Origin: Arcanobacterium haemolyticum DSM 20595
Lineage (GTDB): Bacteria; Actinomycetota; Actinomycetes; Actinomycetales; Actinomycetaceae
DNA: 64,000 nt
Direction of reading: 5' to 3'
Assembly: GCF_000092365.1 (NCBI RefSeq)
Contig: NC_014218.1
Coordinates: 558,001-622,000 of the forward strand
Below are positions 17,164 to 24,736 of this stretch, piece after piece. The position numbers were made by a program, and so were the translations under genes. The number at the start of each line of letters is the position of its first letter. Position 1 is the first letter of the stretch. Below the pieces are notes generated by a model that was given only the letters and a program-made list of their open reading frames with translations, searched no databases and was not told the DNA's origin.

Positions 17164-18249
17164 CTAGTTTGTGGTGCGTGGCCCGTTTTTGACTGCCCAC
17201 AAGCTTGCGATTGCGCAGAAAGTCCAGGTGAAGCAGAGGGTTGTGAGGCTTGCCCAGCCGATGATGCTTGCGATTGTTGCGAGGAGCGTTCCGGCGATCA
17301 TCGGTACTTCTGAGAGGAACGCGCCGCCGAGCGCGAGAGTCCCGATGGGGAAGGTGAGTGCCCACCAGCCAGGCGAAAACGGCAGGTTGCGTGCGAAACC
17401 TGAGATGGTTTGCCGCGCCGCGAACGCGATTACGGGGATCGCTGTGAGAAGCATGATGCACCCGTATCCGATTGCCATGTGGGTTGCGTATGGGTGGGCG
17501 AGTTGCGTGAGGAAGAGTCCCGACGACGACGCTATCGCTACTGCTGCCGCCGTCGATTGGCCCACGACTCCCAAAGGGATCCAGGCGCTTAGCGCTACTG
17601 CAGTTGGAAGTTTGTTGAAACGCATGTGTGACCCGTAGGCGAGCGCGAAGATGATCGCACCATTGACGAGCGCGATGATGAAGCAGAGGAATGAGAGTGT
17701 GAGAATGAAGAACTGCATTCCTAGGCAGGCGTAGTGGGTGAGGAGTATGGCGCCGGTGGTTGCAGACACCATTGGGCCAACAACTGCGAGCCCCCAGGCT
17801 GGAACGGGTTGCCCAAGGTGGCGGAAGATTGCGTGCGCCATGAAAGAAAAGTTGGTGATGATGCCAATGAGCGTGCCGATCCACCACAAGATTGTGTCTC
17901 CTGGAACAGCGATCGACGATAGGCCGATGTGCGGGCCAACTGTAAGTAGTGCTGCGCCTATGGACAGGTATCCCATGGAAACAGTGCCCCAGTTTGGATC
18001 GACTGCTGGAAGCAAGTGGCGTTTGCTGCGAATGTTGTTCGTGTTTTTTATCCAACGCGCGCAGTAACTATATGTGTAGAGGGTGAGGAGAAGCGCGCCC
18101 ACACCCAGCAGGAATGCGGATGGGACGATGAGCCATGGTTGGGCATGGATGTGCCTACCCAAAAGATTTGAGAGGATTCCGGTTCCCATCACGGACGAAA
18201 ACCATGCGGGGCCCATTGGCGGGAGTATTATTGCGCGTTGTTGTTTCAC
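17164..18249 (-). CDS. TDT family transporter (tellurite resistance/dicarboxylate type)
   Basis: A 361-residue membrane protein with about ten hydrophobic segments. The N-terminal GPAWFSSVMGTGIL segment is the TDT signature, as in TehA, Mae1 and SLAC-type proteins. These move anions, C4-dicarboxylates, sulfite or tellurite-related substrates; substrate cannot be assigned. The stretch SPGWWALTFPIGTLA is a second conserved TDT element. It is a single gene, 58 bases upstream of which lies the stop of the MogA/MoaB-type gene on the same strand. Confidence 0.88.
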   Translation of the reverse strand: MKQQRAIILPPMGPAWFSSVMGTGILSNLLGRHIHAQPWLIVPSAFLLGVGALLLTLYTYSYCARWIKNTNNIRSKRHLLPAVDPNWGTVSMGYLSIGAALLTVGPHIGLSSIAVPGDTILWWIGTLIGIITNFSFMAHAIFRHLGQPVPAWGLAVVGPMVSATTGAILLTHYACLGMQFFILTLSFLCFIIALVNGAIIFALAYGSHMRFNKLPTAVALSAWIPLGVVGQSTAAAVAIASSSGLFLTQLAHPYATHMAIGYGCIMLLTAIPVIAFAARQTISGFARNLPFSPGWWALTFPIGTLALGGAFLSEVPMIAGTLLATIASIIGWASLTTLCFTWTFCAIASLWAVKNGPRTTN

Positions 18250-18307
18250 GTAGTTTATTATTCGCTTTTCTTCCGTACGGATGAAACTTCTTGCGGGTTA
18301 AGGAATG

Positions 18308-18817
18308 TCATAGTTGCCGGGTGTTGTTATTTTTGTGGATCGTTGTGAGGGCGATAGGGAGTAGTGGGATGAGTGTGTTTAGAGCGGCTTCCACTCCAAG
18401 GTCAGTATCGGCTGTATTGACGACGAGGATTCGTTTCGGCCCTGCCACCAGCACACCTGCTCGGCATCGCCACAGTAAGGCGGACGTATCGCCGTGGCTG
18501 TATGCGTAGGCGCGGATAGCTTCAGGGATTCCGGGGATATCGAACCGTAGCAGAGGGTCCATCGCGCGCGCAGTGTAATCGAGCGGTGAGATTCCCGTGC
18601 CGCCGATTGTGATCACCACATCCACCTGGTTGAGTCCCGCAACTTCGACTGCCTGCGCGATGTCCCGAACGTCGTCGCGCGAATAAAGCGTGGGGATTAC
18701 TGAAACGTCAATCGTTGAAAAAGCCTGAACTACTCTGGCTATCAACGGATCGATCTGCTCAGTGGAAGTGACGCTATCCGAAATGCGAACAATTGCTGCT
18801 GTAACCATACCGTCCAT
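18308..18817 (-). CDS. MogA/MoaB-type molybdenum cofactor protein
   Basis: A 169-residue protein of the MoCF-binding (MogA/MoaB/Cnx1G) fold. AAIVRISDSV opens the domain, and VVITIGGTGISPLDYT is the molybdopterin-binding GGTG motif; the late segment VLVAGPKRILVVNTADTD is divergent from the usual NLPG(S)P motif. MogA adenylates molybdopterin before molybdenum insertion. No other moa or moe gene is in the window. The start may be ATG 18808 rather than 18817. The divergent C-terminal motif makes activity less certain than fold. Confidence 0.75.
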   Translation of the reverse strand: MDGMVTAAIVRISDSVTSTEQIDPLIARVVQAFSTIDVSVIPTLYSRDDVRDIAQAVEVAGLNQVDVVITIGGTGISPLDYTARAMDPLLRFDIPGIPEAIRAYAYSHGDTSALLWRCRAGVLVAGPKRILVVNTADTDLGVEAALNTLIPLLPIALTTIHKNNNTRQL

Positions 18818-18852
18818 AATAGACCTATGTTGCTTGATTAATTACAGCATAG

Positions 18853-18866
18853 TTCACATATGTGAA
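18853..18866. promoter_or_regulatory. Perfect palindrome upstream of the sugar importer operon
   Basis: TTCACATATGTGAA is a 14 bp perfect palindrome in the gap between the divergent MogA/MoaB gene and the substrate-binding lipoprotein gene. It could be an operator for either gene. No regulator gene lies in the importer cluster. Confidence 0.4.
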
Positions 18867-19022
18867 ACGTTGATTCGCCAGTTGAAAAGGAAGTTTTGTA
18901 AAGGCGAAGGGGGAAATTTTCGTTGCGCACACCTTATCTCAGCGTTATCATAGTGGCACTAGCGCGACTGAAAGGTCAACGGAGATCTTTCGGTGATATA
19001 TAGCCAATGGAGGATATGCGCA

Positions 19023-20423
19023 ATGGAAAGAAAACTGACAAACACAGCCGCTATTGCAACTGCGGCTTTACTTGCATTGTCTGGATGCATGGGAGGATCG
19101 GGGAAAGCAACGAACGCTGACTCTTCATCAGATATTCCCACCCCAAAAGTCAACTGTGAAATTCCAGAAGCAAACATTAATAACAAGCCAGTCAAGAGTG
19201 ACAAAATTGAAGGGGAAATCACCTTCCAAACCCAGGGGCTCAAAGGAACATTTGACGATTTCGTTAACAAGAAGATCGCAGACTTTGAAAAACTTCACCC
19301 AGGAACCAAAATTAAATGGACCGATATCCCAGGCGGTCCTGATTTTGACACCACAATGATCACCCAAGCGTCAAACTGCTCAATGGCTGATGTTGTCAAT
19401 ATTGCTAGCTCAACAGTTTTAGCCTTGTCTAAAGCAAACCTCCTACTCAACTTCGACGTCAAAACCCCAGATGTAGGCAAAGAATTTATTCCAGGCGTGT
19501 GGAACAGCGTGAAGTTTGGTGCAGGCGAATCACACACAGCCTACCCTTGGTACTTCGGCCCATTCCTGACCACCTACAACAAGCAGATCTTTGAAAAAGC
19601 AGGACTTGATCCAGAAAAAGCTCCTGCCACAATGGACGAATACTTTGACAACGCGCACAAGATTGCTGCCGCAAAAACCGGAGCTTATTCACTCTACGGA
19701 AATACTTCTTGGTACATGGTTCCGCAATGGCGTGCAATCGGTGTAGAAATGATGAACTCTGACCATTCTGAATTCACATTTGCTAAAGACAAAGCCGCGT
19801 TAGCGTGGGTTACTCACATGGCTGACCTCTACAAAGAAGGCGCAATTCCACCAGATTCCATGACTGGTGACATGGATATGTCTCTCGCATACGGCGAAGG
19901 AAACCTCGCATATGGAACGCCAAATGCATCATTCCTACGCAACGTCAAAACCAACGCCCAAGCAACCTACGACGTCACAGGAGTTGGCAAAGAAGCACTT
20001 AACAAGGGAATGAAGCCAATTTTCGATGGGCAATACCTAGCAGTGTCCGTTACAACTAAGAACGCACCACTCGCAACCGAATGGGCAAAATTCTTCACCT
20101 CCCCAGAAGCAGGGCTCGAATGGGCGCGATTTGGGATCGACACCGGCCTAGCGGTAGTCTTCCCGGCAACAACCGAAGCTTTGAAAGATCCGTCGCTCTC
20201 CGCCGTCGAAGGAAACGGAGTCTTTGAACAAGCCCGCCGCCTTGCAGCAGAAGAAGCCCTCGACGCCGAAGCGTATATCCCACTCTTCTACGTCACTGGA
20301 GCAGTGGCTGATTCGCTCCAAAAGAACGTCAACCTTGCGGTTGTCGGCGAAATGTCACCACAAGAAGCACTGGACACTGCACAAGCAGAAATGAACAAGC
20401 TTCTCAAAAAGCTCAACAAATAA
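19023..20423 (+). CDS. Sugar ABC transporter substrate-binding lipoprotein
   Basis: A 466-residue family 1 (MalE/UgpB-like) solute binder. The lipobox LSGC places the lipid Cys near residue 22. The mature part begins with a linker, then the binder fold (FADFEKLHPGTKIKW-type start, here DFEKLHPGTKIKW, and the C-terminal WAKFFTSPEAGLEWARFG). ATG 19023 is preceded by GGAGGA with suitable spacing. Two permeases and an alpha-L-fucosidase follow, so a fucosylated oligosaccharide is the likely ligand. There is no ATPase gene in the cluster; a shared MsiK-type ATPase elsewhere is probable, as is common in actinobacteria. Confidence 0.93.
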   Translation: MERKLTNTAAIATAALLALSGCMGGSGKATNADSSSDIPTPKVNCEIPEANINNKPVKSDKIEGEITFQTQGLKGTFDDFVNKKIADFEKLHPGTKIKWTDIPGGPDFDTTMITQASNCSMADVVNIASSTVLALSKANLLLNFDVKTPDVGKEFIPGVWNSVKFGAGESHTAYPWYFGPFLTTYNKQIFEKAGLDPEKAPATMDEYFDNAHKIAAAKTGAYSLYGNTSWYMVPQWRAIGVEMMNSDHSEFTFAKDKAALAWVTHMADLYKEGAIPPDSMTGDMDMSLAYGEGNLAYGTPNASFLRNVKTNAQATYDVTGVGKEALNKGMKPIFDGQYLAVSVTTKNAPLATEWAKFFTSPEAGLEWARFGIDTGLAVVFPATTEALKDPSLSAVEGNGVFEQARRLAAEEALDAEAYIPLFYVTGAVADSLQKNVNLAVVGEMSPQEALDTAQAEMNKLLKKLNK

Positions 20424-20430
20424 CACGAAC

Positions 20431-20461
20431 GGTTGGGCAGGCACACGACGCCTGCCCAACC
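20431..20461 (+). terminator. Intercistronic hairpin after the binder gene
   Basis: GGTTGGGCAGGC and GCCTGCCCAACC form a perfect 12 bp stem 8 bases after the binder stop. No T-run follows. Such hairpins often stabilise the binder mRNA or reduce read-through, which would give more binder than permease. Confidence 0.7.
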
Positions 20462-20494
20462 CATTACTTCACATAAAGCACGAAGAGACGTGAT

Positions 20495-21442
20495 ATGAGT
20501 ACAACTGTTCACAACGACGTGAAAAAAAGTAAACAGCGCCAACGAACTGAAACGATCAACGGAGCAGCACGCTACCGCACCTGGTGGATGCCCTGGCTAT
20601 GGGTAGGAATTCCAATCATTTTGGTGTTTGCTTTCTATATATTCCCATTCATCAACACCTTTGTTCTCTCATTTACAGATGCAGATCCGCTTTCCGGCCA
20701 AGGCCAAAACGTCGGATTCCAAAACTACATCGACATGTTCCGGGACCCAATGTTTTGGAACGCTACTTTTAACTCGGTTGTTTATGCGCTCATAGTGGTC
20801 CCACTCATGACCCTCATACCGTTATTCCTTGCCGTCCTTGTCAAAGAATGGATACCAGGCATCGGTTTGTTCAGATCGCTTTACTATATTCCCGCAGTCT
20901 CATCGCTTGTGGTTATATCGCTCGCGTGGAGAGCAATGCTCAAAGACGACGGCGTGGTTAACAACCTTCTCCACTACATTGGAGTAATTGAACAGCCGGT
21001 ACCATTCCTCACAGGCCGGTGGATGCTTCTCATTTCAGCAATGCTCATTACACTCTGGCAAGGCATCCCCTATTACATGCTCATGTATATGGCGGCGCTC
21101 GCGAATGTTGATCGGACGCTGTATGAGGCTGCCGAAGTTGATGGCGCAGGGCCAATCCGGAGATTCTTCACGGTGACCATCCCAGGAGTTCGAATGATGA
21201 TGGCGCTCGTGGCTACTCTTGTTTCGATCGGATGTTTGAAAATCTTTACCGAAGTTCAGCTTTTGTCAAACGGCACTGGTGGTATTGGCGGGAGGTCAGA
21301 AACTCTCACAATGTATATCAGAAATGAAGGCCTCGATCCGATGTATGGATCTCTTGGCGCGGGCTCAGCAGCAGCGGTATTTCTTTTCTTTATGACTGTT
21401 GGGTTCATCGTTCTATCCCAGCGGTTATCGAACGATAGGTGA
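20495..21442 (+). CDS. Sugar ABC transporter permease (MalF-like)
   Basis: A 315-residue permease with six predicted membrane helices. The EAA loop is ALYEAAEVDGAGPIRRFFTVTIP-like (here EAAEVDGAGPIRRFF near residue 215), the contact site for the ATPase. The N-terminal 30 residues are basic and cytoplasmic. Its stop overlaps the next permease start by 4 bases. Confidence 0.93.
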   Translation: MSTTVHNDVKKSKQRQRTETINGAARYRTWWMPWLWVGIPIILVFAFYIFPFINTFVLSFTDADPLSGQGQNVGFQNYIDMFRDPMFWNATFNSVVYALIVVPLMTLIPLFLAVLVKEWIPGIGLFRSLYYIPAVSSLVVISLAWRAMLKDDGVVNNLLHYIGVIEQPVPFLTGRWMLLISAMLITLWQGIPYYMLMYMAALANVDRTLYEAAEVDGAGPIRRFFTVTIPGVRMMMALVATLVSIGCLKIFTEVQLLSNGTGGIGGRSETLTMYIRNEGLDPMYGSLGAGSAAAVFLFFMTVGFIVLSQRLSNDR

Positions 21443-22377
21443 CGATGATGAGTATTGCAACAACAACCTCGCAGCCAACTGACCAGCTTCCAGCACGAGG
21501 CGCGAATACTGCTGTGAAGAAAAATCGTCAATCGAGCGCTCACGCAGTTCAACGTATTCATGGATGGAAACTTGTTCGACGTTACATCACTCTTGTTGTG
21601 GTGTTGATCGTTTTGGTAGGGCCAATTGTTGGGCCGCTCCTTAGCGCGTTCAAAGGCCCGAATGAACCGTTATTCGGGCCCGGTGCCAGTATGATTCCAC
21701 ACGAATGGTCACTGGCCGCGTTCACAAAGCTTTTCACTGATACGAATATTCTGATTTTTATCGGGAATTCGCTTGTTGTGTGTGGTTTAAACGTTGTCTC
21801 TGCACTCGTTTTTTCCACCACGGGTGGGTACATGATTTCCCGTAAGGGATGGCGTGGTCGGAAAGTTGTTATGGCCTTCTTGATGAGCGCGTTGATTTTC
21901 CCCTTTGAATCGATCATGCTTTCGCTCTACGCACAGGTGAGGGCCATGGGTTTTTACGATACGTTAATTGGCGTGTGGCTTCCGGGGATGATGGGGCCTT
22001 TCCATTTGTTTTTGATGATGGCGGCCTTCCGGGGAATTCCAGATGAGATTGAAGATGCGGCCTTGATTGATGGGGCAGGCGAATGGAAACGGTTCTGGCG
22101 TGTGATGCTTCCGCAGACCAAGGGATCGTTAGTGATTGTGGGATTGACTGCGTTTATTTTTGCGTGGCAGGACTACTTGTGGCCGTTGCTCAATATCCAG
22201 TCTGATGAGAAAAATACGATGATGCTTGGTATCGCTCGGTTGCAATCTGATTTTGGTACAGATTATCGAGTGGTTCTTGCAGGTGCGATTGTGGCGTTGA
22301 TTCCGGTCCTGGCTGTGTATTTTTCTACCCAGAAGTATTTCTTCCGAGGCATTGAGGAGGGCGGGCTGAAATTCTAG
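21439..22377 (+). CDS. Sugar ABC transporter permease (MalG-like)
   Basis: A 312-residue permease with six predicted helices and the EAA-type loop EIEDAALIDGAGEWKRFWRV (about 225-244). The C-terminal KYFFRGIEEGGLKF ending is typical of MalG-like proteins. GTG 21439 overlaps the previous stop; ATG 21445 or 21448 are alternatives. The long basic N-terminal leader (about 35 residues) resembles that of its partner. The fucosidase gene starts 9 bases downstream. Confidence 0.93.
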   Translation: MTMMSIATTTSQPTDQLPARGANTAVKKNRQSSAHAVQRIHGWKLVRRYITLVVVLIVLVGPIVGPLLSAFKGPNEPLFGPGASMIPHEWSLAAFTKLFTDTNILIFIGNSLVVCGLNVVSALVFSTTGGYMISRKGWRGRKVVMAFLMSALIFPFESIMLSLYAQVRAMGFYDTLIGVWLPGMMGPFHLFLMMAAFRGIPDEIEDAALIDGAGEWKRFWRVMLPQTKGSLVIVGLTAFIFAWQDYLWPLLNIQSDEKNTMMLGIARLQSDFGTDYRVVLAGAIVALIPVLAVYFSTQKYFFRGIEEGGLKF

Positions 22378-22386
22378 GCCCTGATA

Positions 22387-23757
22387 GTGATGGCTGATTT
22401 TGATTTCACTCCAGATAATTTGGAGGCTGCTGGCGCGTTGAGCCCAACGTTTGATCCCGGATATGAGTATCCGGACGATCCGCAGATTGGTGCGTCACTT
22501 GAACATTGGCGCGATTTGAAGTTTGGCGTGATTATCCATTGGGGTATTTATACGGCGATTGGGCAGGCCGGTTCGTGGTCTTTGCATCGTGATCGGTTGG
22601 GGGAGTTTACTGATCCTCCGGACGATTTTGTCGGGTCCGACGCCGATTACCATCGGTGGTACTACGAGCAGCGGCATAGCTTTGTGGGAGACGATTTTGA
22701 TGCTGATCGGTGGGCGACTTTGTGTGCAGATGCGGGAATGAAGTACGTCGTATTCACCACAAAGCATCATGATGGATTCGCTATGTATGACACGGCTTTG
22801 TCTAACATGAAGTCCACTGCGGAAGATTGCCCGTTGAGCCGCGATATTTTTGGTGAAGTAACATCCGCGTTTCGTGCGCATGGCATGGAAACGGGCGTGT
22901 ATTTTTCGAAGGCTGACTGGGCACGGCCAGACTATTGGGACCTGGCACGTCCGCTTCATGATCGTTTCGCAAATTATGATACGAAAGAAGAATCGGGCCG
23001 CTGGGATCGGTTTGTTGATTTTAGCCATGCACAAATTGCTGAATTGTTGAGTAATTATGGGCCGATGAATGTGTTGTGGCTTGATGCGGGATGGGTGCGT
23101 GCTCCTCGGGAAGATTTTAAGATTGATCAGTTGGCGGCTCTGGCCCGGTCGATTCAGCCGGGGATCTTGATCGTTGACCGTGAGGTTCATGGGCCGCATG
23201 AAAACTATCGGACTCCTGAGCAAGAGCTTCCAGATCGGTATGTGGACTATCCGTGGGAATCTTGTATGACCTGGACTCGTACGTGGTGTTCGACCATGAA
23301 GGATGAACCTGCTCGTCCTACGTGGGAAATTGTTGCAAATCTCTTACGGATTGTCGCTCGTGGCGGAAATTATCTGGTTGGGTTTGGCCCGGATTCGTCG
23401 GGGGCATTATCTGTTCATGTTGAGCGAGGGCTGCGCGAACTAGGCGGCTGGATGTGTAACCATGGTGAGGGTATTTATGGCACGCGTGCTTTGGCGGCGC
23501 CTCCTCGTGTGGTTCAGAAATCAGGCGCAGATCATGATTGGTTTGTGGTGGAGAAAAGCGATACTTTGTATCTATATGGGGTTCCAAGCGACGGAGCATG
23601 TAGCGCCGCGTCGGTTATGATAGATGTTGACGTGGCGGAAGCTAGTATTCTAGGCGGTGGCGTTGCGCAGATTGATATTGATCGTGGCGTATCCGTTCTT
23701 CACCTTGTTCCTGAAGAAAATGAGATGGGCTATGTGGTGAAGTTGACGCGTCGTTGA
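22387..23757 (+). CDS. Alpha-L-fucosidase, GH29 family
   Basis: A 456-residue GH29 hydrolase that releases L-fucose. WRDLKFGVIIHWGIY (41-55, H51) and FTTKHHDGFAMYD (123-135) are family hallmarks. The nucleophile is D233 in NVLWLDAGW. There is no signal peptide, so the enzyme is cytoplasmic and should act on imported fucosides, consistent with its place 9 bases behind the importer genes. The start could be GTG 22387 or ATG 22390. Host mucin glycans or milk oligosaccharides are plausible sources. Confidence 0.93.
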   Translation: MMADFDFTPDNLEAAGALSPTFDPGYEYPDDPQIGASLEHWRDLKFGVIIHWGIYTAIGQAGSWSLHRDRLGEFTDPPDDFVGSDADYHRWYYEQRHSFVGDDFDADRWATLCADAGMKYVVFTTKHHDGFAMYDTALSNMKSTAEDCPLSRDIFGEVTSAFRAHGMETGVYFSKADWARPDYWDLARPLHDRFANYDTKEESGRWDRFVDFSHAQIAELLSNYGPMNVLWLDAGWVRAPREDFKIDQLAALARSIQPGILIVDREVHGPHENYRTPEQELPDRYVDYPWESCMTWTRTWCSTMKDEPARPTWEIVANLLRIVARGGNYLVGFGPDSSGALSVHVERGLRELGGWMCNHGEGIYGTRALAAPPRVVQKSGADHDWFVVEKSDTLYLYGVPSDGACSAASVMIDVDVAEASILGGGVAQIDIDRGVSVLHLVPEENEMGYVVKLTRR

Positions 23758-23778
23758 ACGGATAAAGGGCGATGGAAT

Positions 23779-24247
23779 ATGGGCGAATTGGTTGTCACGG
23801 ACGAGTTTAGAGAAGCTCTCGATGTGCTTGATGCGGGTTCGCATTTGTTCCTTACGGGTAGGGGTACGGGAAAGTCCGCCTTGATTCGGCCAATTGATAT
23901 TGCTGTGGCATATCCAGATGGAACAACGATCGAATCGCTTGTAAAATCCTACGCGCGATAGTGGAACATCGGCTCAAGAATACGAAATTACAGCTTCTGA
24001 TCATCGGATGCGCGAAACGCGCAAGGATACCATCGATTCGTTGAACGGATCTGGAGTGGATACGGATGCCGCGATTTATCAGCCGCTGGATGAGATTACT
24101 GTGGGGTATTTGCTCACTCGAAATTTTGAGATTGTGCCTATCGGATCGCCTGAAGACGTTGCTCGGTTGCTAGAAGCAAAACTCGCCGGAAAACGCGCAA
24201 TGCTGCTAGATGGGGCAAACCTATCTATTCTGCTGAAGAATTCTTGA
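23779..24247 (+). pseudogene. Degenerate gene remnant with a damaged P-loop
   Basis: Two open pieces in different frames (23779-23961 and about 23960-24247) read as one broken gene. The first has HLFLTGRGTGKSALIR, close to the AAA/helicase Walker A but one residue short, followed abruptly by an unrelated segment (AVAYPDGTTIESLVKSYAR) that continues in the second frame (DSGTSAQEYEITASDHRM). The second piece ends LLEAKLAGKRAMLLDGANLS. An internal deletion plus a frameshift explains this. I do not recognise the family of the second half. Confidence 0.5.
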
Positions 24248-24736
24248 TGTGGGCGCAAGGGTAGAAAATAATATGGGGCCCGATCGGCGGGAGACAATAC
24301 AGGAGGGTCTGATAGAGCACTGTTGACCAGCTGGGCGCTTATTTGGCCGTACCGCACACAAAATTGGTATCGGCATGATTTTTGGCCAAATCAAGATCAG
24401 GGGCCCTTGGCGCTGCGGCGGTGCTGTTCTCGGCTATTGCGTTTTCCGCTTTTCCGAAGGCCAACGGCATCGACATCGCGATTACTTCGAAGATCGGCCA
24501 TCTTGGGCTGGCGTTGTTCACCTTCGCGATTGGCAATAAATCGTCGTGTTCGGCATAAAGGCCTTCTAGGTGCAATAGGTTGACTGTGTTTGTAAGTAAT
24601 GCCATTTTTGTGTGTTTTGGTTTTGGGTTGGTAGTTTTTATAGCGTAGTATGCATATGAATAATCGGACAATTATCTAGTTTAATATACGGTGCCGTAGG
24701 TAGCGTCTAGTTTTTCTATATACAGGAGTTACGTCC
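24248..24736. other. Intergenic region with decayed coding sequence
   Basis: No intact gene is visible. On the plus strand, about 24405-24560, one frame encodes a hydrophobic run (AVLFSAIAFSAFPKANG, then LGLALFTFAIGNK) that resembles the end of a small membrane protein with no start. The last 100 bases are AT-rich and probably hold the promoter of the surface protein gene. Confidence 0.35.

Noticed and set aside
24339-24671. 110-codon minus-strand frame upstream of the surface protein
   Set aside because: No ribosome binding site or recognisable pattern; the plus strand has a better membrane-protein-like remnant in the same place.
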